Shown: positions 1-9,955 of the stretch, piece after piece
Layout of the letters: the number at the start of each line of letters is the position of its first letter
How positions within the stretch are numbered: position 1 is the first letter of the stretch
Source of the DNA: Fabrea salina
Taxonomy: Eukaryota > Ciliophora > Heterotrichea > Heterotrichida > Fabreidae
Length of the DNA stretch: 64,000 bases
Direction: 5' to 3'
Assembly: GCA_022984795.1 (NCBI GenBank)
Contig: JALIHJ010000001.1
Location: 310,001 to 374,000, forward strand
Notes under the pieces: generated by a model
What the model saw: the letters and a program-made list of their open reading frames with translations, nothing else
Told to the model about the DNA's origin: nothing
Databases searched by the model: none
Program-made: the position numbers and the translations under genes

Positions 1-485
1 AAAGTTGACTTAATCACAGCTGAAAGCAGCACACTGAGCGGGACCCACAAAAAGCTTGAAATAAGTCTTAAAAACACCCTAAGTGAATTTTTAAGGTGCC
101 TTGGGAGGTCCCTCATAGAACTTATGCTCAGAACATAGTAAACAGAAGCAAAGAGTAAACAAAGAACTAAGCTTGAGGTAACGATCGCAGAGACCCTTAA
201 AGCTTTTAGTTCGTACAAAACGCAATCGAGTCTCGTCTTCTCTAAAGTACTCCAAAAAACGTAAAAGAACTCCCACTCTTTGATCTCCGTGTCGAAGAAC
301 CATAGTAAGGTTAAGAGTTGCAAAGTATTCAAACTAGAATTCAGTACGTAAAGTGACTTCCGTTTTCCATCAGAAGCATTTTGATACTTCTGCAACGGAA
401 AAGAGTCGTCTAAGAACTTGTAGAGGTACCAAAAAGCTTTAGATTTGGAGCTTTTCCCGAACCAAGATAATTCTTTACGGTCCAT
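1..485 (-). CDS. TmcB-like PAS/multi-TM protein, N-terminal part (runs off left edge)
   Basis: The minus frame is open from an ATG at 485 to the window edge, giving about 161 residues that begin MDRKELSWFG. Its N-terminus aligns by eye with the two complete TmcB-like proteins of this window: the hydrophobic block LQLLTLLWFFDTEIKEWEFF corresponds to the LLWFSDSEIENW block of the gene at 19787. At least two membrane segments are visible in what remains. The family carries several TM helices, a TPR-like TmcB region and a PAS domain, and its function in ciliates is unknown. The 3' part lies outside the window. It is the third family member within 24 kb. Assignment rests on similarity to its paralogues, not on a conserved catalytic motif. 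Confidence 0.75.
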   Translation of the reverse strand, partial: MDRKELSWFGKSSKSKAFWYLYKFLDDSFPLQKYQNASDGKRKSLYVLNSSLNTLQLLTLLWFFDTEIKEWEFFYVFWSTLEKTRLDCVLYELKALRVSAIVTSSLVLCLLFASVYYVLSISSMRDLPRHLKNSLRVFLRLISSFLWVPLSVLLSAVIKST

Positions 486-501
486 ATTATTTACCATTAA
501 T

Positions 502-3500
502 TCAAGTGGTATTAAAATATAAGTTTTCTTGAACCACTTCGTATGCAGATTTGTTCACTAAGTCACTTGAAAAAGCCCCTTGGGATAAGTTGATGACTTG
601 AGCTTTGGTTACTTCAAATAAATTGTTCTGATTAATTTGATCCTGAAATACGTTCCAATTAACTTCGTACTTAACTGGAACAAACTCCATTGACTCAAGA
701 CTAAGCACTTCTGCTTGGACAAAGTACTTAAAGTCCCTTGGACTAATGCCACTTTCATTTAAGCTTCTGACCCCGTGGACTTCGTGGAGTTTTGTTATTT
801 TTTCGTTAGAAAAATCAACTTTAAAGAGCTCGTTGATTTCTTTGAAGCCTTCTAGATCTGTCTGAGTTAGGTTATTTGAATTCTTGTACTTTTGGTATTC
901 TTGAAGTCCTAAATCAAGCAGTAACTGGTTCCATTCGCACTCAGATGTGCACTTTAAGTCTGGCTCATGAGTGTATTTGCAAACCCCAATGAACTCTTCA
1001 CAAGAACTTGGCTGTATTTGTTTAGTGGCACATTGAGTGCTTTCTTCGGTGCACTCACTAGTCCACTCTTTGCACACTTGCACAGTGCTTATGCAGTCTC
1101 CTTCAACTTCTTTCACACAAAGTACTTCGTACTCCGAACAAGTCAACTGCACGTTAGAGCAACCTACTCCTTCTAAGCACGTTTGGTTGTAGTTTTGGGA
1201 AATGCACTGTTGTTGAGAGGAGCTACACTTAGGAGTTTCGGGACACGGACCTTTGCACTGAGCAGACTTAAGCACTCCTAAGTCTTGAGTCATTTCTGAA
1301 AGGATTTTTTCGGAGTTTTCTAAAACTTTTGTTCCGCTTTCCACCCAGTTTTTAAGTTCAGTTTGGAGAGTTACTTCGTGGGCCTTAAGATTAAACTCTG
1401 AGATAGTTACTGAGCACTCAAATTCAGAATTAACTAAGTCCAAATCAGGCTTAGCTTTAAACTCCAACAAAACTTCATAGTCCGACCCATACATAACTCC
1501 AGCTACGCTTAGGTAAAACTCTTCTTCTATGTAGATTCTTTCGGTAGTTTCAATTCCCCATACATTAATTACTCCTTCAATAAAAGCTTCACTTACTCCA
1601 TTGCTAACTCCTAGTAAGGCCTTTCCTTGGTTCATTTTCAAGTTATTGTTTCCAAAATAAAACTCTGTGAGTGTTACGTTCACAGCTAAAAAGGAACTTT
1701 GGAGTCCTGATAGCTTTCCGTCTAGGTCCCCAGGGACTCCGCAGAACTCAACGTTTCCGTCTAAAGTAAACACTCCTTCTCCATAAAGATAATGCAAGTA
1801 CGCTCCTGCTGGGAACTTTAAACAGTCCATTTCTAGTGGAAGTTCTTTGAAACTGAAACCCAGCACTTTGTTATAGAATTCAGTGTTAGTAAGGTTAACA
1901 AGAGAAAGCACAAAGTAGTTGAAGTTGTAGTCTTGGAAACTCAAGTACATGTCAATTGTACCGTTAACACAACTCAAGTCAACATCAGTGGCGTTTGAAC
2001 AAACATTTCCTATTAAACCTATTCCATAACTATGGTAGTCCTCTAAGTACCCCTCCAAGTCTAGCTTACCTACTAAGTTGAGTCCTACAACATGCAACCT
2101 CTGAATGTCCATAGCGTTCACCCAAACACTGTCAGAAACAGTTTCTAGAATTGCTTCTCCACTTCGGCCTTCGTAGACTTTTCCAACAAACCTAAGTTCA
2201 GTGTGCTCATCTACCTTTAAGTAAACTGACCCCTTCACCACTACCTCAAACCCCTTTTCAGTGATTTCAGCTGAAAGTATGCTTTCTTCAAAGTAAGTTC
2301 CTTCTGCTATTTCAAAGTTTTTAAAGTCCTCTGAAACTTGGATGTTGTCTCCAATCACGTAACCACTAAGTTCAATACTGTCTCCAGCAGAGTTGTCTTT
2401 GAGCAACTGGCAAAAAGAACTTTGGCACTCATCAGCAATCTCAATGCTCAGAGTCAAAGTAACTCCTTGAGTCCACTCTTGTATTTCCGGACTCAGCAAG
2501 CTTTGCATCTTGTAGCAAGACTCTAAGTCAAGGTCTTCACTGCTGACTTTTAAACTTTTATGAGAAAGATAAACTTCTTCTTGGGGTTCTTCATTCAAAG
2601 AATGCACAACTCTTTGCAAAACTCCTTCGCACCTACCTGTAATTACTTCTATGTTGGACCCGTATATGTTAAAAGACAAGTCTGGGTCAAAGTAAAGCAT
2701 AACTTTTGGGAGAGAAATATTCCCAGACCTTAGGTTCGAAACTATTTTGGGTTCATAAGGCTCGAATTCTGGAAACAAAGTGTTGTTTTCTGGGTACAAA
2801 ACTAAGTAAAAGTCCTTTTCAATACTTGCAACAGTAATGTTGTTTATGTTTCGGAACTTCCCCGAGCCGTAGTACTTGTTGCTTTCGTCGTTGTAGACTT
2901 CCAAAGCTATTTCGTAAGAACTGAAGTTCCAAGTCCCTTCTAAAAGGTACAAACAAGTGCTTTGTTGGGGGTAAGTAATGTAGGAACCTTGGATGCTTTC
3001 AAAGTAAACTTCAGGAGCCAACGCAAAGTCAGGACACTCGAAGTAAGAGTTCTCCTCGCTAATTTTAAGAGTCTCTGACTCATAAATAAAAGACTGAGTC
3101 GCGTAGGTCACTAATAGCTCCTCCAAAGAAGATATTCCTTCAGGAGGAGTAACCTCTTCGCAAGCAGCGTAAGGGTTGAACTTAACCACCCAGTCACTCA
3201 AAGTATAAGACTCGTTAACTAGAATCCTACTTCTAAAAGGGTCGCCAAACTCCCTGTAATAAGAAGTCGATATTCTGAACTGGAAGTTTTGGGGCTCTTC
3301 CATTCCTATGTAAGCGTTTCCTGTGTAGTCCACGTAGCCTTCATCTTCAAAGAAAATGTATAAGTTCTTTAGGTTGTATACCACACTTTTAGTTACCTCT
3401 GCTGAGTCTAAAGCAGCGTAGTACATACTGAAGTAGTCATACTCCTCTTGGGTGTTACGCACTGCCATGAACTCCAAACTTGTTGAACCACTCAGGTCAA

Positions 3501-3909
3501 AAATCTCTGGAGGGTAGATACTTGTGGCCTCTTCGCCAGCAAAAAAGCCCAAAACTTCTGTATAGTTAGCTTCTTCTTTAAAGCTGTAAGCACTAACGCA
3601 GGTGCTGTCAGTCACGGCCACAGCGTAGTAGTAAGCTGAAGGAAAGTACTGCTCAACGTCTTCAAGCACTGCCTGGGCTTGGTCCTTAGTGCTTTGGTCG
3701 TAAGCTTCTAGGTAGGATGAGTCAGGGTACTCTATGACATAAACAGTGTCTGCTTGGCACAACTTGCAGACTTCCAGTACGAACTCAGTTGAAGTTAACG
3801 AGCAAGAGTACCCTGTGTAAGAGTAAGGAATTGCTGGTTCAAGTCCTAGTTGCGAAGAAGATTTGATCCTCACACTTTCAACTAAAGTAACTAGGAACAG
3901 AGCTATCAT
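502..3909 (-). CDS. Large secreted Cys-rich protein of unknown function
   Basis: This 1135-residue protein starts with a short hydrophobic signal peptide (MIALFLVTLVES). A long acidic, Tyr-rich, beta-looking body with many N-x-S/T sequons follows. Between about residues 885 and 986 there is a dense Cys-rich segment with CKGPC, CSSSQQQC and CTSECEW spacings, so an extracellular or granule location is likely. No internal TM helix is obvious and I recognise no family. The stop is TGA, one of three in the window, and the gene is one unbroken frame. The start at 3909 has an A-rich leader (cataaaaATG). It is divergent from the TmcB-like gene, with 88 bp between start codons. A surface-coat or cyst-wall protein is possible but unproven. 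Confidence 0.75.
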   Translation of the reverse strand: MIALFLVTLVESVRIKSSSQLGLEPAIPYSYTGYSCSLTSTEFVLEVCKLCQADTVYVIEYPDSSYLEAYDQSTKDQAQAVLEDVEQYFPSAYYYAVAVTDSTCVSAYSFKEEANYTEVLGFFAGEEATSIYPPEIFDLSGSTSLEFMAVRNTQEEYDYFSMYYAALDSAEVTKSVVYNLKNLYIFFEDEGYVDYTGNAYIGMEEPQNFQFRISTSYYREFGDPFRSRILVNESYTLSDWVVKFNPYAACEEVTPPEGISSLEELLVTYATQSFIYESETLKISEENSYFECPDFALAPEVYFESIQGSYITYPQQSTCLYLLEGTWNFSSYEIALEVYNDESNKYYGSGKFRNINNITVASIEKDFYLVLYPENNTLFPEFEPYEPKIVSNLRSGNISLPKVMLYFDPDLSFNIYGSNIEVITGRCEGVLQRVVHSLNEEPQEEVYLSHKSLKVSSEDLDLESCYKMQSLLSPEIQEWTQGVTLTLSIEIADECQSSFCQLLKDNSAGDSIELSGYVIGDNIQVSEDFKNFEIAEGTYFEESILSAEITEKGFEVVVKGSVYLKVDEHTELRFVGKVYEGRSGEAILETVSDSVWVNAMDIQRLHVVGLNLVGKLDLEGYLEDYHSYGIGLIGNVCSNATDVDLSCVNGTIDMYLSFQDYNFNYFVLSLVNLTNTEFYNKVLGFSFKELPLEMDCLKFPAGAYLHYLYGEGVFTLDGNVEFCGVPGDLDGKLSGLQSSFLAVNVTLTEFYFGNNNLKMNQGKALLGVSNGVSEAFIEGVINVWGIETTERIYIEEEFYLSVAGVMYGSDYEVLLEFKAKPDLDLVNSEFECSVTISEFNLKAHEVTLQTELKNWVESGTKVLENSEKILSEMTQDLGVLKSAQCKGPCPETPKCSSSQQQCISQNYNQTCLEGVGCSNVQLTCSEYEVLCVKEVEGDCISTVQVCKEWTSECTEESTQCATKQIQPSSCEEFIGVCKYTHEPDLKCTSECEWNQLLLDLGLQEYQKYKNSNNLTQTDLEGFKEINELFKVDFSNEKITKLHEVHGVRSLNESGISPRDFKYFVQAEVLSLESMEFVPVKYEVNWNVFQDQINQNNLFEVTKAQVINLSQGAFSSDLVNKSAYEVVQENLYFNTT

Positions 3910-3997
3910 TTTTATGTGCGTTTTCAGGTATTTTGAACTTGTCTGAATTACGTACTAACTAGCATTTAACTTAGTCTTCTGGAATAGATATAATAAA
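3910..3997. promoter_or_regulatory. Divergent intergenic region
   Basis: These 88 bp separate the start codons of the secreted protein and the TmcB-like gene and must hold both promoters. The right end carries TATAATAAA directly before the ATG at 3998, matching the TATAAT/TATAAA sequences found just before many start codons here. I see no other motif. Confidence 0.4.
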
Positions 3998-6900
3998 ATG
4001 CCTGCGTCATTGAATTCCGACAAAGAAAATACCAGCGCTTCCCACATCATGCAGTACCTGACTTACAAGAAAAACCTTTCCTTACTTAGCAAGATTTTTG
4101 AAGGAATGAAGAGTGCAGCCTTCCACACCTTCTACAAGATCTCAACGAAGCGCTACAACAACAGACAGAAATTAAATTCCCAAAAGATAAGCCTAGTTCT
4201 CTACAACTTAGTCATAACAGTCCAAGCCATGAGTTTCCTGTGGCACTGGAACTTAGGTGTTTCGGGCTGGGAAGACTACAGAACGTTTTGGAGGGTCGTT
4301 GGGTATGGGTGCTTTGACAAGCTCTGTGCAGAGTTCCAAGTTTTTGACTTGTGCATGTACACTGCAGTAGCAATGAGCATGCTTACTTGTGGAGGCATCA
4401 TTGGTTTTGGAGTGCTTATGCACAGAAACCGAGAAGTGCCTGGCCTCATGGAATTCGCACTGGAAAAACTGGTGGCCATTGTAGGAGGAATAGGGTTTAT
4501 TCCTATAGCCAACTTGTGTGTAGTGGGAATCAAGCACTCTTTGTCGAGTGGTTCCACAATTAAAGACTACTACAACATGGAAGTTAAAATTGAGTTTTTC
4601 CAAGGAATTCTACTGTGCATTTCCTTGGTTTTCGTTTTGATTCTGTACTTTCTGTACCACTCCCTCACAGCTGAGATGAGGCATAGCTTTGCTAAAAAGA
4701 ACATAAGCGCCAAAAGCACTACTGCTTTCCAAATAAAAGAAGGAGCTGTTTTTTTCTGCATTATTTTAGCCAATTCCTTTGTCGCTGAAGACTCTGTGTT
4801 TTTGTTGTATGGGATTACTTTAGCTCTGAGTTTGTACATGTTTCTGCAGTACTTAACTAGACTTCCACACTACTTACTGTTCACCAACTGCGCTAAGGCG
4901 TCTGTGTACTACGTCTTGGGTATTGAAGCTGTGATATTTGCAGTTGGGTATATACAAGACAACGCTTTTGTGTTTTTACTACTCAGTTTTATAGTGACTC
5001 CTTTGTTACTAGCTCCGTTGTACTCTTTGTTTTGTTACAGAGAGTCCAAGATCGTAAGTTGTAAGTGGTCTAAACTCTACCAACTAAGAACTGTTTACGA
5101 AATGGAACTCTGTGTACGCGAAGCCATGAAAAAAAGCACTCAAGAAGAAAGAGAAAGACTCATGTACTGCTTCGGAAAGTGCTTCGACAAGTCAAGCTTC
5201 AGAGGCGAAAAGATGCTTTACATTTGGACTGCACATTTATGCTTGTACTCAATAAAGGACTCAAGACTAGCCCGAATCAAGATTTGGAAGTGCTTAGACT
5301 GCGAAGGGGACTTCGAAAGTGACTTTCAGGAATTCTGCTCCAAAAAAGCACTTGAGGCCGAGTCAAAGGACTGCGACGACCTGGAGTTTATGAAGTTTTT
5401 AGTGAAGCAAACAGAAGTCACTCAAATTGATAAGTCGCTTTGCTACCACTTGCTTACTTTTTGGAACGAGTTACTGTCAAGGTTCCCAAGACTGAGTGTC
5501 CTCAGGAACCAAAGTAGCATCATAAGTGAAGACATTGAAAAGATCGAAAAGATCTACGAAAAACTCATCGAAAACCACCAAGAGTACACTGACATCTTTA
5601 AAATGTACTCTTCTTTCCTCAACGACATTCTGTATGACAGCGAAAAAGCCTTACAAATCACTCGCAGGGGCGATGTGATCAATTCCTATAACGACATTAG
5701 TCTTTTCAGTTCAACGAAACTAAAGTTCTTTGACTCTGAAAACGGAGTTATTCTGATTTCAGGGTCACCAAGTGCCTTTGGAGTTATTGTGTACGCAAAC
5801 AACAAGGCAGCAGAGTTGCTAGGAGCTTCTGTAACAGACTTACTGAAGTCAGAGTTCACAAACTTCATAGTGTCTCCTTACAACAAAGTCCACGACCAAA
5901 ACATTAAAAGGTTCCTAACTTACTGCTCCAACCCGACTCTAAGAATCCCTATAAATTTCATAGTTCAGAACCCAAAAGGGTACATAGCTGAAATATTCCT
6001 TAGAACCCAAGTCATAGCTGCTGATGGATACCCCATCATATCCTTGATTATAAGAGACCCCGACTTCGGAAGGGAAGCTGCACTTATAGACGACCAAGGC
6101 AACATAAGCAGCCACACTGAGTTGTTTTCTCGACAGTTAGGCCTTGAAACTGACATTTTTGGGCACAACATTTTAGACTACGTTCCAGAACTAGACTTAG
6201 AAGCTGAAGAAGGAGGTTACCCTGTTTTCAGGCAAATTGACGACAAAGAAGTTGCTATTTTGCCAGGGAACTTACCAGTAGGCAGGACTTGCATTAAGTT
6301 AGTCTGGGTTATTTGGAGGAGAGAAGAAATCAAAGTTTTGAAGAAAGTCCAGCTAGAAAAGTCGACTTCTTTCTACAATGCTAAAAAAGGAGACATTATG
6401 GTGCAACTCAGTTCGGCTTCTTTTAATGAAAGACCTAAAGGAATGACAGTTAAGTTTGCTGAAGAAAGGAAACAAACTATAAACGACTCAGTGCTAGCAG
6501 CTGACTCTTATCTTGGAAAGACCCAGTCACTGCTTTCAGACAACTTAGAACAACAACGTTTGCAAGACTCTCCAAGAGGGTCCAGTGTTTCTGGGTCCAC
6601 TAGCACAGAAGTGGTGTTTGGGAAGTCCAAAGTAGCTGAAAATCTTTTTGGTAACGCTAAAAGAGCTATATGGGTGTTTAAGTGGATACTGTTTTTGTCG
6701 ATCATAGCAGTGCTTGCTTCCTACAGTGTTATGATCTACTACGTTGAAACTGCAGTTTCCCAAGCGCAAGACTTTGAAAGTGCCAAAAACTTTAACGAAG
6801 TCAAGATAAAAATAGCTGAAACTGCTTACTTTGCAAGAATAGCTGATATTTACCAAAGGTGGAGTTGGAACACTTACTTAGAAGAAACTTACACTCGCAT

Positions 6901-8272
6901 TAACGACAACGCGTTGGTTCTAAAAGACTACTTAAAACTGAACTTTGCGTCACAGTGGGGGAACTGCCCAGCTGCTCAGGTTTTTACTGAAAGCACAGTG
7001 GAGATCTGGGAAAACTACAAGTCACCTAGGCTAGAGTTTATGAACTTGATTGACGCTTCTTCAGCATACTCGCAAGCAGCACTTTCTTTCGAGAACCGAG
7101 ATTACCAAAGCATGAATTACTACAACGACCTGTACTTCTTAACTATCAACGGAATTGGCCCTATGTTTAAGAAGGTCAACTCTACTCTGAACAATTACAT
7201 TGAGTGCGACTCAGACAGTGTAGACCAACTAGATACCAACATGAACTTGTTGCTGTTTGTGATTACAGGAATCCTTATCATATGCTTTTGTGTGTTGGTT
7301 CCAAACAGCATTGGCATTAACAAAAAGTTCAGTCAGCTTTGGAACGAAATGAGGAAACTAGGAGGCAACTCTTACGTGGAGTTGAGGCAAACAGCTTTGC
7401 TGAGGCTGTCTGACGTTCACGGAGAGCTTGACTTGAACGTGGACGAGTGTGAAGGAATCAACTTTAAGAAGAAAGAAGCTAAGCAAGTTAACTTGGGGTA
7501 CGTGCGCAGTTACATCTACAGACTGTTGATTTTCGTGGTTATTTCAATAGCTTTTTACTTTGTGAGTTACTTTGTTTTTTACGGTCAATGCAAAGACTAC
7601 CTCAAAAACAGGCCTTTTTACATGCAGCAACTCAAGTCTTTAAGGAACTCTTTGATAGAAACTCACTTTTGGGCTGTAGAAGCCTACTTAGATTCCCAAC
7701 CTGAAGACCTAAAGCACTTTTTAAAGGACTCTTACCTGTTTGAAGACCCAAAAGTTGAGTTTGAAAAAGTCCTTGTCAACCTAGACAACAGCATGGAAAA
7801 CTTCCACCGGAAGTACATTAGAGCCCAAACAGGCGAGCAAACCATCAGCGAACTCTACGAAAAACTTAAGGACTTTGCTTCGCCCAAGTTGTCAAAAGGA
7901 CTCTACCAAGCCTACTTAACTATGATAGACGACTACAGAAACTTAGTTGCTAACCGGAAGAACTTGGGGATAGAGGTTCTTCTCGGGATGTTTGAAGAAG
8001 TTCAAGAAATCATGAACAGAAGCGAACTAGTTTTTGAAACAGCAAATGATGAGTCAAAAGCCTTGATCAGCACCCAACTGAACTGGATGATTTGGTTCAC
8101 AGTACTCTACGGAGTCACTTGCTTGAGTTTGTTCTTCTTCCTGTACTTGCCTTTTTTGAACGCTGAGCGCAAACGACTAGAAATAATGCGAGACATCGGA
8201 CAACTGATTCCTTTGCAAGCCCAAGGCACCACCAAGTTCTCAGGGTCCGCTGAAACCAACGTCAAGGCTTAA
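3998..8272 (+). CDS. TmcB-like PAS-domain multi-TM protein
   Basis: A 1424-residue membrane protein. The N-terminal third has about seven hydrophobic helices (first near residues 65-85). Next comes a soluble region with the family signature W-T-x-H-L-C-L-Y-S-I-K-D-S-R-L-A-R-I-K (TmcB TPR-like). A PAS domain follows at about 578-690 (NGVILISGSPSAFG, VYANNKAAELLG), with a second PAS-like stretch near 697. Four further TM helices lie near 889-916, 1083-1103, 1167-1196 and 1361-1387. Dictyostelium TmcB and many ciliate proteins share this plan. A sensor role is usually inferred from the PAS domain, but ligand and output are unknown. ATG 3998 follows TATAATAAA. It is paralogous to the genes at 1-485 and 19787-23911. 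Confidence 0.85.
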   Translation: MPASLNSDKENTSASHIMQYLTYKKNLSLLSKIFEGMKSAAFHTFYKISTKRYNNRQKLNSQKISLVLYNLVITVQAMSFLWHWNLGVSGWEDYRTFWRVVGYGCFDKLCAEFQVFDLCMYTAVAMSMLTCGGIIGFGVLMHRNREVPGLMEFALEKLVAIVGGIGFIPIANLCVVGIKHSLSSGSTIKDYYNMEVKIEFFQGILLCISLVFVLILYFLYHSLTAEMRHSFAKKNISAKSTTAFQIKEGAVFFCIILANSFVAEDSVFLLYGITLALSLYMFLQYLTRLPHYLLFTNCAKASVYYVLGIEAVIFAVGYIQDNAFVFLLLSFIVTPLLLAPLYSLFCYRESKIVSCKWSKLYQLRTVYEMELCVREAMKKSTQEERERLMYCFGKCFDKSSFRGEKMLYIWTAHLCLYSIKDSRLARIKIWKCLDCEGDFESDFQEFCSKKALEAESKDCDDLEFMKFLVKQTEVTQIDKSLCYHLLTFWNELLSRFPRLSVLRNQSSIISEDIEKIEKIYEKLIENHQEYTDIFKMYSSFLNDILYDSEKALQITRRGDVINSYNDISLFSSTKLKFFDSENGVILISGSPSAFGVIVYANNKAAELLGASVTDLLKSEFTNFIVSPYNKVHDQNIKRFLTYCSNPTLRIPINFIVQNPKGYIAEIFLRTQVIAADGYPIISLIIRDPDFGREAALIDDQGNISSHTELFSRQLGLETDIFGHNILDYVPELDLEAEEGGYPVFRQIDDKEVAILPGNLPVGRTCIKLVWVIWRREEIKVLKKVQLEKSTSFYNAKKGDIMVQLSSASFNERPKGMTVKFAEERKQTINDSVLAADSYLGKTQSLLSDNLEQQRLQDSPRGSSVSGSTSTEVVFGKSKVAENLFGNAKRAIWVFKWILFLSIIAVLASYSVMIYYVETAVSQAQDFESAKNFNEVKIKIAETAYFARIADIYQRWSWNTYLEETYTRINDNALVLKDYLKLNFASQWGNCPAAQVFTESTVEIWENYKSPRLEFMNLIDASSAYSQAALSFENRDYQSMNYYNDLYFLTINGIGPMFKKVNSTLNNYIECDSDSVDQLDTNMNLLLFVITGILIICFCVLVPNSIGINKKFSQLWNEMRKLGGNSYVELRQTALLRLSDVHGELDLNVDECEGINFKKKEAKQVNLGYVRSYIYRLLIFVVISIAFYFVSYFVFYGQCKDYLKNRPFYMQQLKSLRNSLIETHFWAVEAYLDSQPEDLKHFLKDSYLFEDPKVEFEKVLVNLDNSMENFHRKYIRAQTGEQTISELYEKLKDFASPKLSKGLYQAYLTMIDDYRNLVANRKNLGIEVLLGMFEEVQEIMNRSELVFETANDESKALISTQLNWMIWFTVLYGVTCLSLFFFLYLPFLNAERKRLEIMRDIGQLIPLQAQGTTKFSGSAETNVKA

Positions 8273-8343
8273 ACTGGTAAACCTAAACTCAAAAACTGAT
8301 TTTAAGTAGTTAACTAGTCAGAATTAAATCTAAGAAAAGGCGT

Positions 8344-8352
8344 GGCGCGAAA
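8344..8352. promoter_or_regulatory. E2F-like site upstream of PNUTS-like gene
   Basis: GGCGCGAAA is the reverse complement of TTTCGCGCC, the classic E2F/DP consensus. It lies 16 bp before the start codon at 8368, followed by TTATAATAAAT. Function is inferred from the motif alone. Confidence 0.3.
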
Positions 8353-8367
8353 GGGCTTATAATAAAT

Positions 8368-9936
8368 ATGACAAAGAGACCGCAAGCCGTAATGGAACTA
8401 GAAAGTCAACTAAGAGAAATGCTAGGTCCTTCAGGAGGGCTGATGGAAACCCGGTGGGTGGGGAGGTTGGTAGACCTCATGCGCGAAACCCAAAACACAG
8501 AGGGTCGGAACTACCTGATTAAAGTTCTATTGAACACACCTTCCACTGAAAAAGCGACTCTGACGCGCTTTATCCAGCTGGGAGGAGTTGAACTCCTAGG
8601 GAACTGGATTAACGACCACAAAGCCAGTTCTGAGCAGGAAGACAGACAAGTAGTGCAGAGTATCTTGTCTCTTCTGAACAAACTGACCATAACCAAAGAG
8701 ATCCTTCAGCAGACAAAAATCGGAAAAACTGTTAACAAACTGAAAAGCAGCTCAGACACAAGCATCCAGGCTAAGGCCACCAGTATTGTTTCGAAATGGG
8801 AAAAAATGATCAGAGATGAGGTAGAGGAAAAAGCTACTATCCGACCTCCCCGCCCTAAGGAAACCAAAGTAGCTCTTCCTAAAAAGTAACCCCCAATTAG
8901 ACCTAAACCTGAGGAAAAACCTGAACCAATAACAGAACCTGATATTCCAGCTCGACAAAGAAAAATAAGGTATGATAATATATTAAGAGAATTAAACTAA
9001 CTAATTAGATGGGCAGAAGAAGATAATATCGAAAAAGTTAAATATTTTTGGAGGACTGACGAGCCCAACGCTGACTGTGCAAGCAGGCGCCCTCCTCCAC
9101 AACACATTGAAGCTGCCCCTCACCAATCTGTAGAAGACTTCAGACGCCGAGAAAACCAAATGGAACGCGAACTCAACCGCAAAGAACGAGAAAAGTTCGA
9201 CTCAATTCGCGTGCAACTCGAAAACATGACCCCTAGGATTTTTTACTCCAACTTGCAAAGTAAGTTTTACTTAGAAGCCAAAATCCCCAAGTCAGTAAGG
9301 GTAAGACCAGACTCCAGGGAGTACTCTGAAGAACAGTCTCGTGAACAAAGCACCCTCCGAGTTCTTTACCAGCGCGAAAGCGACGTTCCAAGAGTCCCTC
9401 ACGAAAGCGCCAACGCCTACACCTTCATAGGAAACGACATAGAAAGCATCCCGGAAAAAAAGGTAACTGCCCCTATGCCTGAACCCTACCAACCCCAGCC
9501 CCAAAGCATGCCTATGCCCATGCCTTACCCAGGAATGATGCAGAGCATGCCTTCTATGCCTAGCATGCCCAACGTCCCAATGATGGACCCCCAGTACTTC
9601 AACATGATGATGATGGGCCGTGCTTCTCAAAACATGCCTTTTTACTTCCCCAAAGTCCTCATAAACAACACCACCAACAAGCCTATCAACTACCGCACTG
9701 AAGCTTGCAGAAACTTCCACTCCCCTGCAGGGTGCACTCACGGAGACAACTGTCACTTCATCCACGACTTCAAGTACGAAGGAAGACCCATTCCTAACAT
9801 GGCAGAGTGGAGACGCACTAACGAAATCCGACTCAAGAACTTAGAAGCTATGAAAAACGCCCAGTTGGGAATGGCTACTTACTACCCCCCTGCTGGCCCT
9901 GAGCTTCACTCTCGCCAGCAACAGCACCCACAGTAA
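8368..9936 (+). CDS. PPP1R10: PNUTS-like PP1 regulatory subunit, three exons
   Basis: Two removals join what look like separate frames into one 504-residue protein: a 15-nt intron (8886-8900) and a 39-nt intron (8970-9008). Residues about 8-155 form a TFIIS N-terminal (LW) domain. The second splice creates K-I-R-W-A-E-E at about 194-200, an RVxF PP1-docking motif whose following residues (KVKYFW) match human PNUTS after its SVTW site. A Pro/Met-rich linker follows. A C-terminal CCCH finger (C-x8-C-x5-C-x3-H, about 426-450) completes the PNUTS domain order. PNUTS targets PP1 to RNA polymerase II and chromatin. SDS22, another PP1 regulator, is at 52393. The alternative of two unrelated genes is unlikely because motif order and flanks agree. 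Confidence 0.85.
8886..8900 (+). other. 15-nt intron in PNUTS-like gene
   Basis: gtaacccccaattag, phase 2. Its in-frame TAA ends the first frame, and removal continues the frame into KKPKPEEKPEP. Confidence 0.85.
8970..9008 (+). other. 39-nt intron in PNUTS-like gene
   Basis: It starts gtatgataat and ends actaactaattag, with branch-like CTAAC. Removal joins AG|A to make K-I-R-W. If retained it inserts nine residues and a TAA stop before the PP1-docking motif. It is the only proven intron here that is not 15 nt. Confidence 0.7.
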
Positions 9937-9955
9937 CTAAGAATTTACAATTAAA

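Noticed and set aside
502-504. TGA as a sense (Trp) codon, as in Blepharisma
   Set aside because: Genes of more than 1000 codons run without internal TGA, Trp is always TGG, and TGA ends three genes at expected points.
4484-4570. Possible hidden 15-nt intron in the TmcB-like gene (gtagtgggaatcaag)
   Set aside because: It ends AAG, and the paralogue at 19787 has matching residues there, so it is coding.
9292-9765. His-rich minus-strand frame of 157 codons
   Set aside because: It is the antisense shadow of the Met/Pro-rich linker of the PNUTS-like gene.
8368-9936. Two separate genes: a TFIIS-domain protein ending at 8889 and a CCCH protein starting at 9160
   Set aside because: Splicing of 15 and 39 nt joins them and recreates the PNUTS domain order and RVxF motif.
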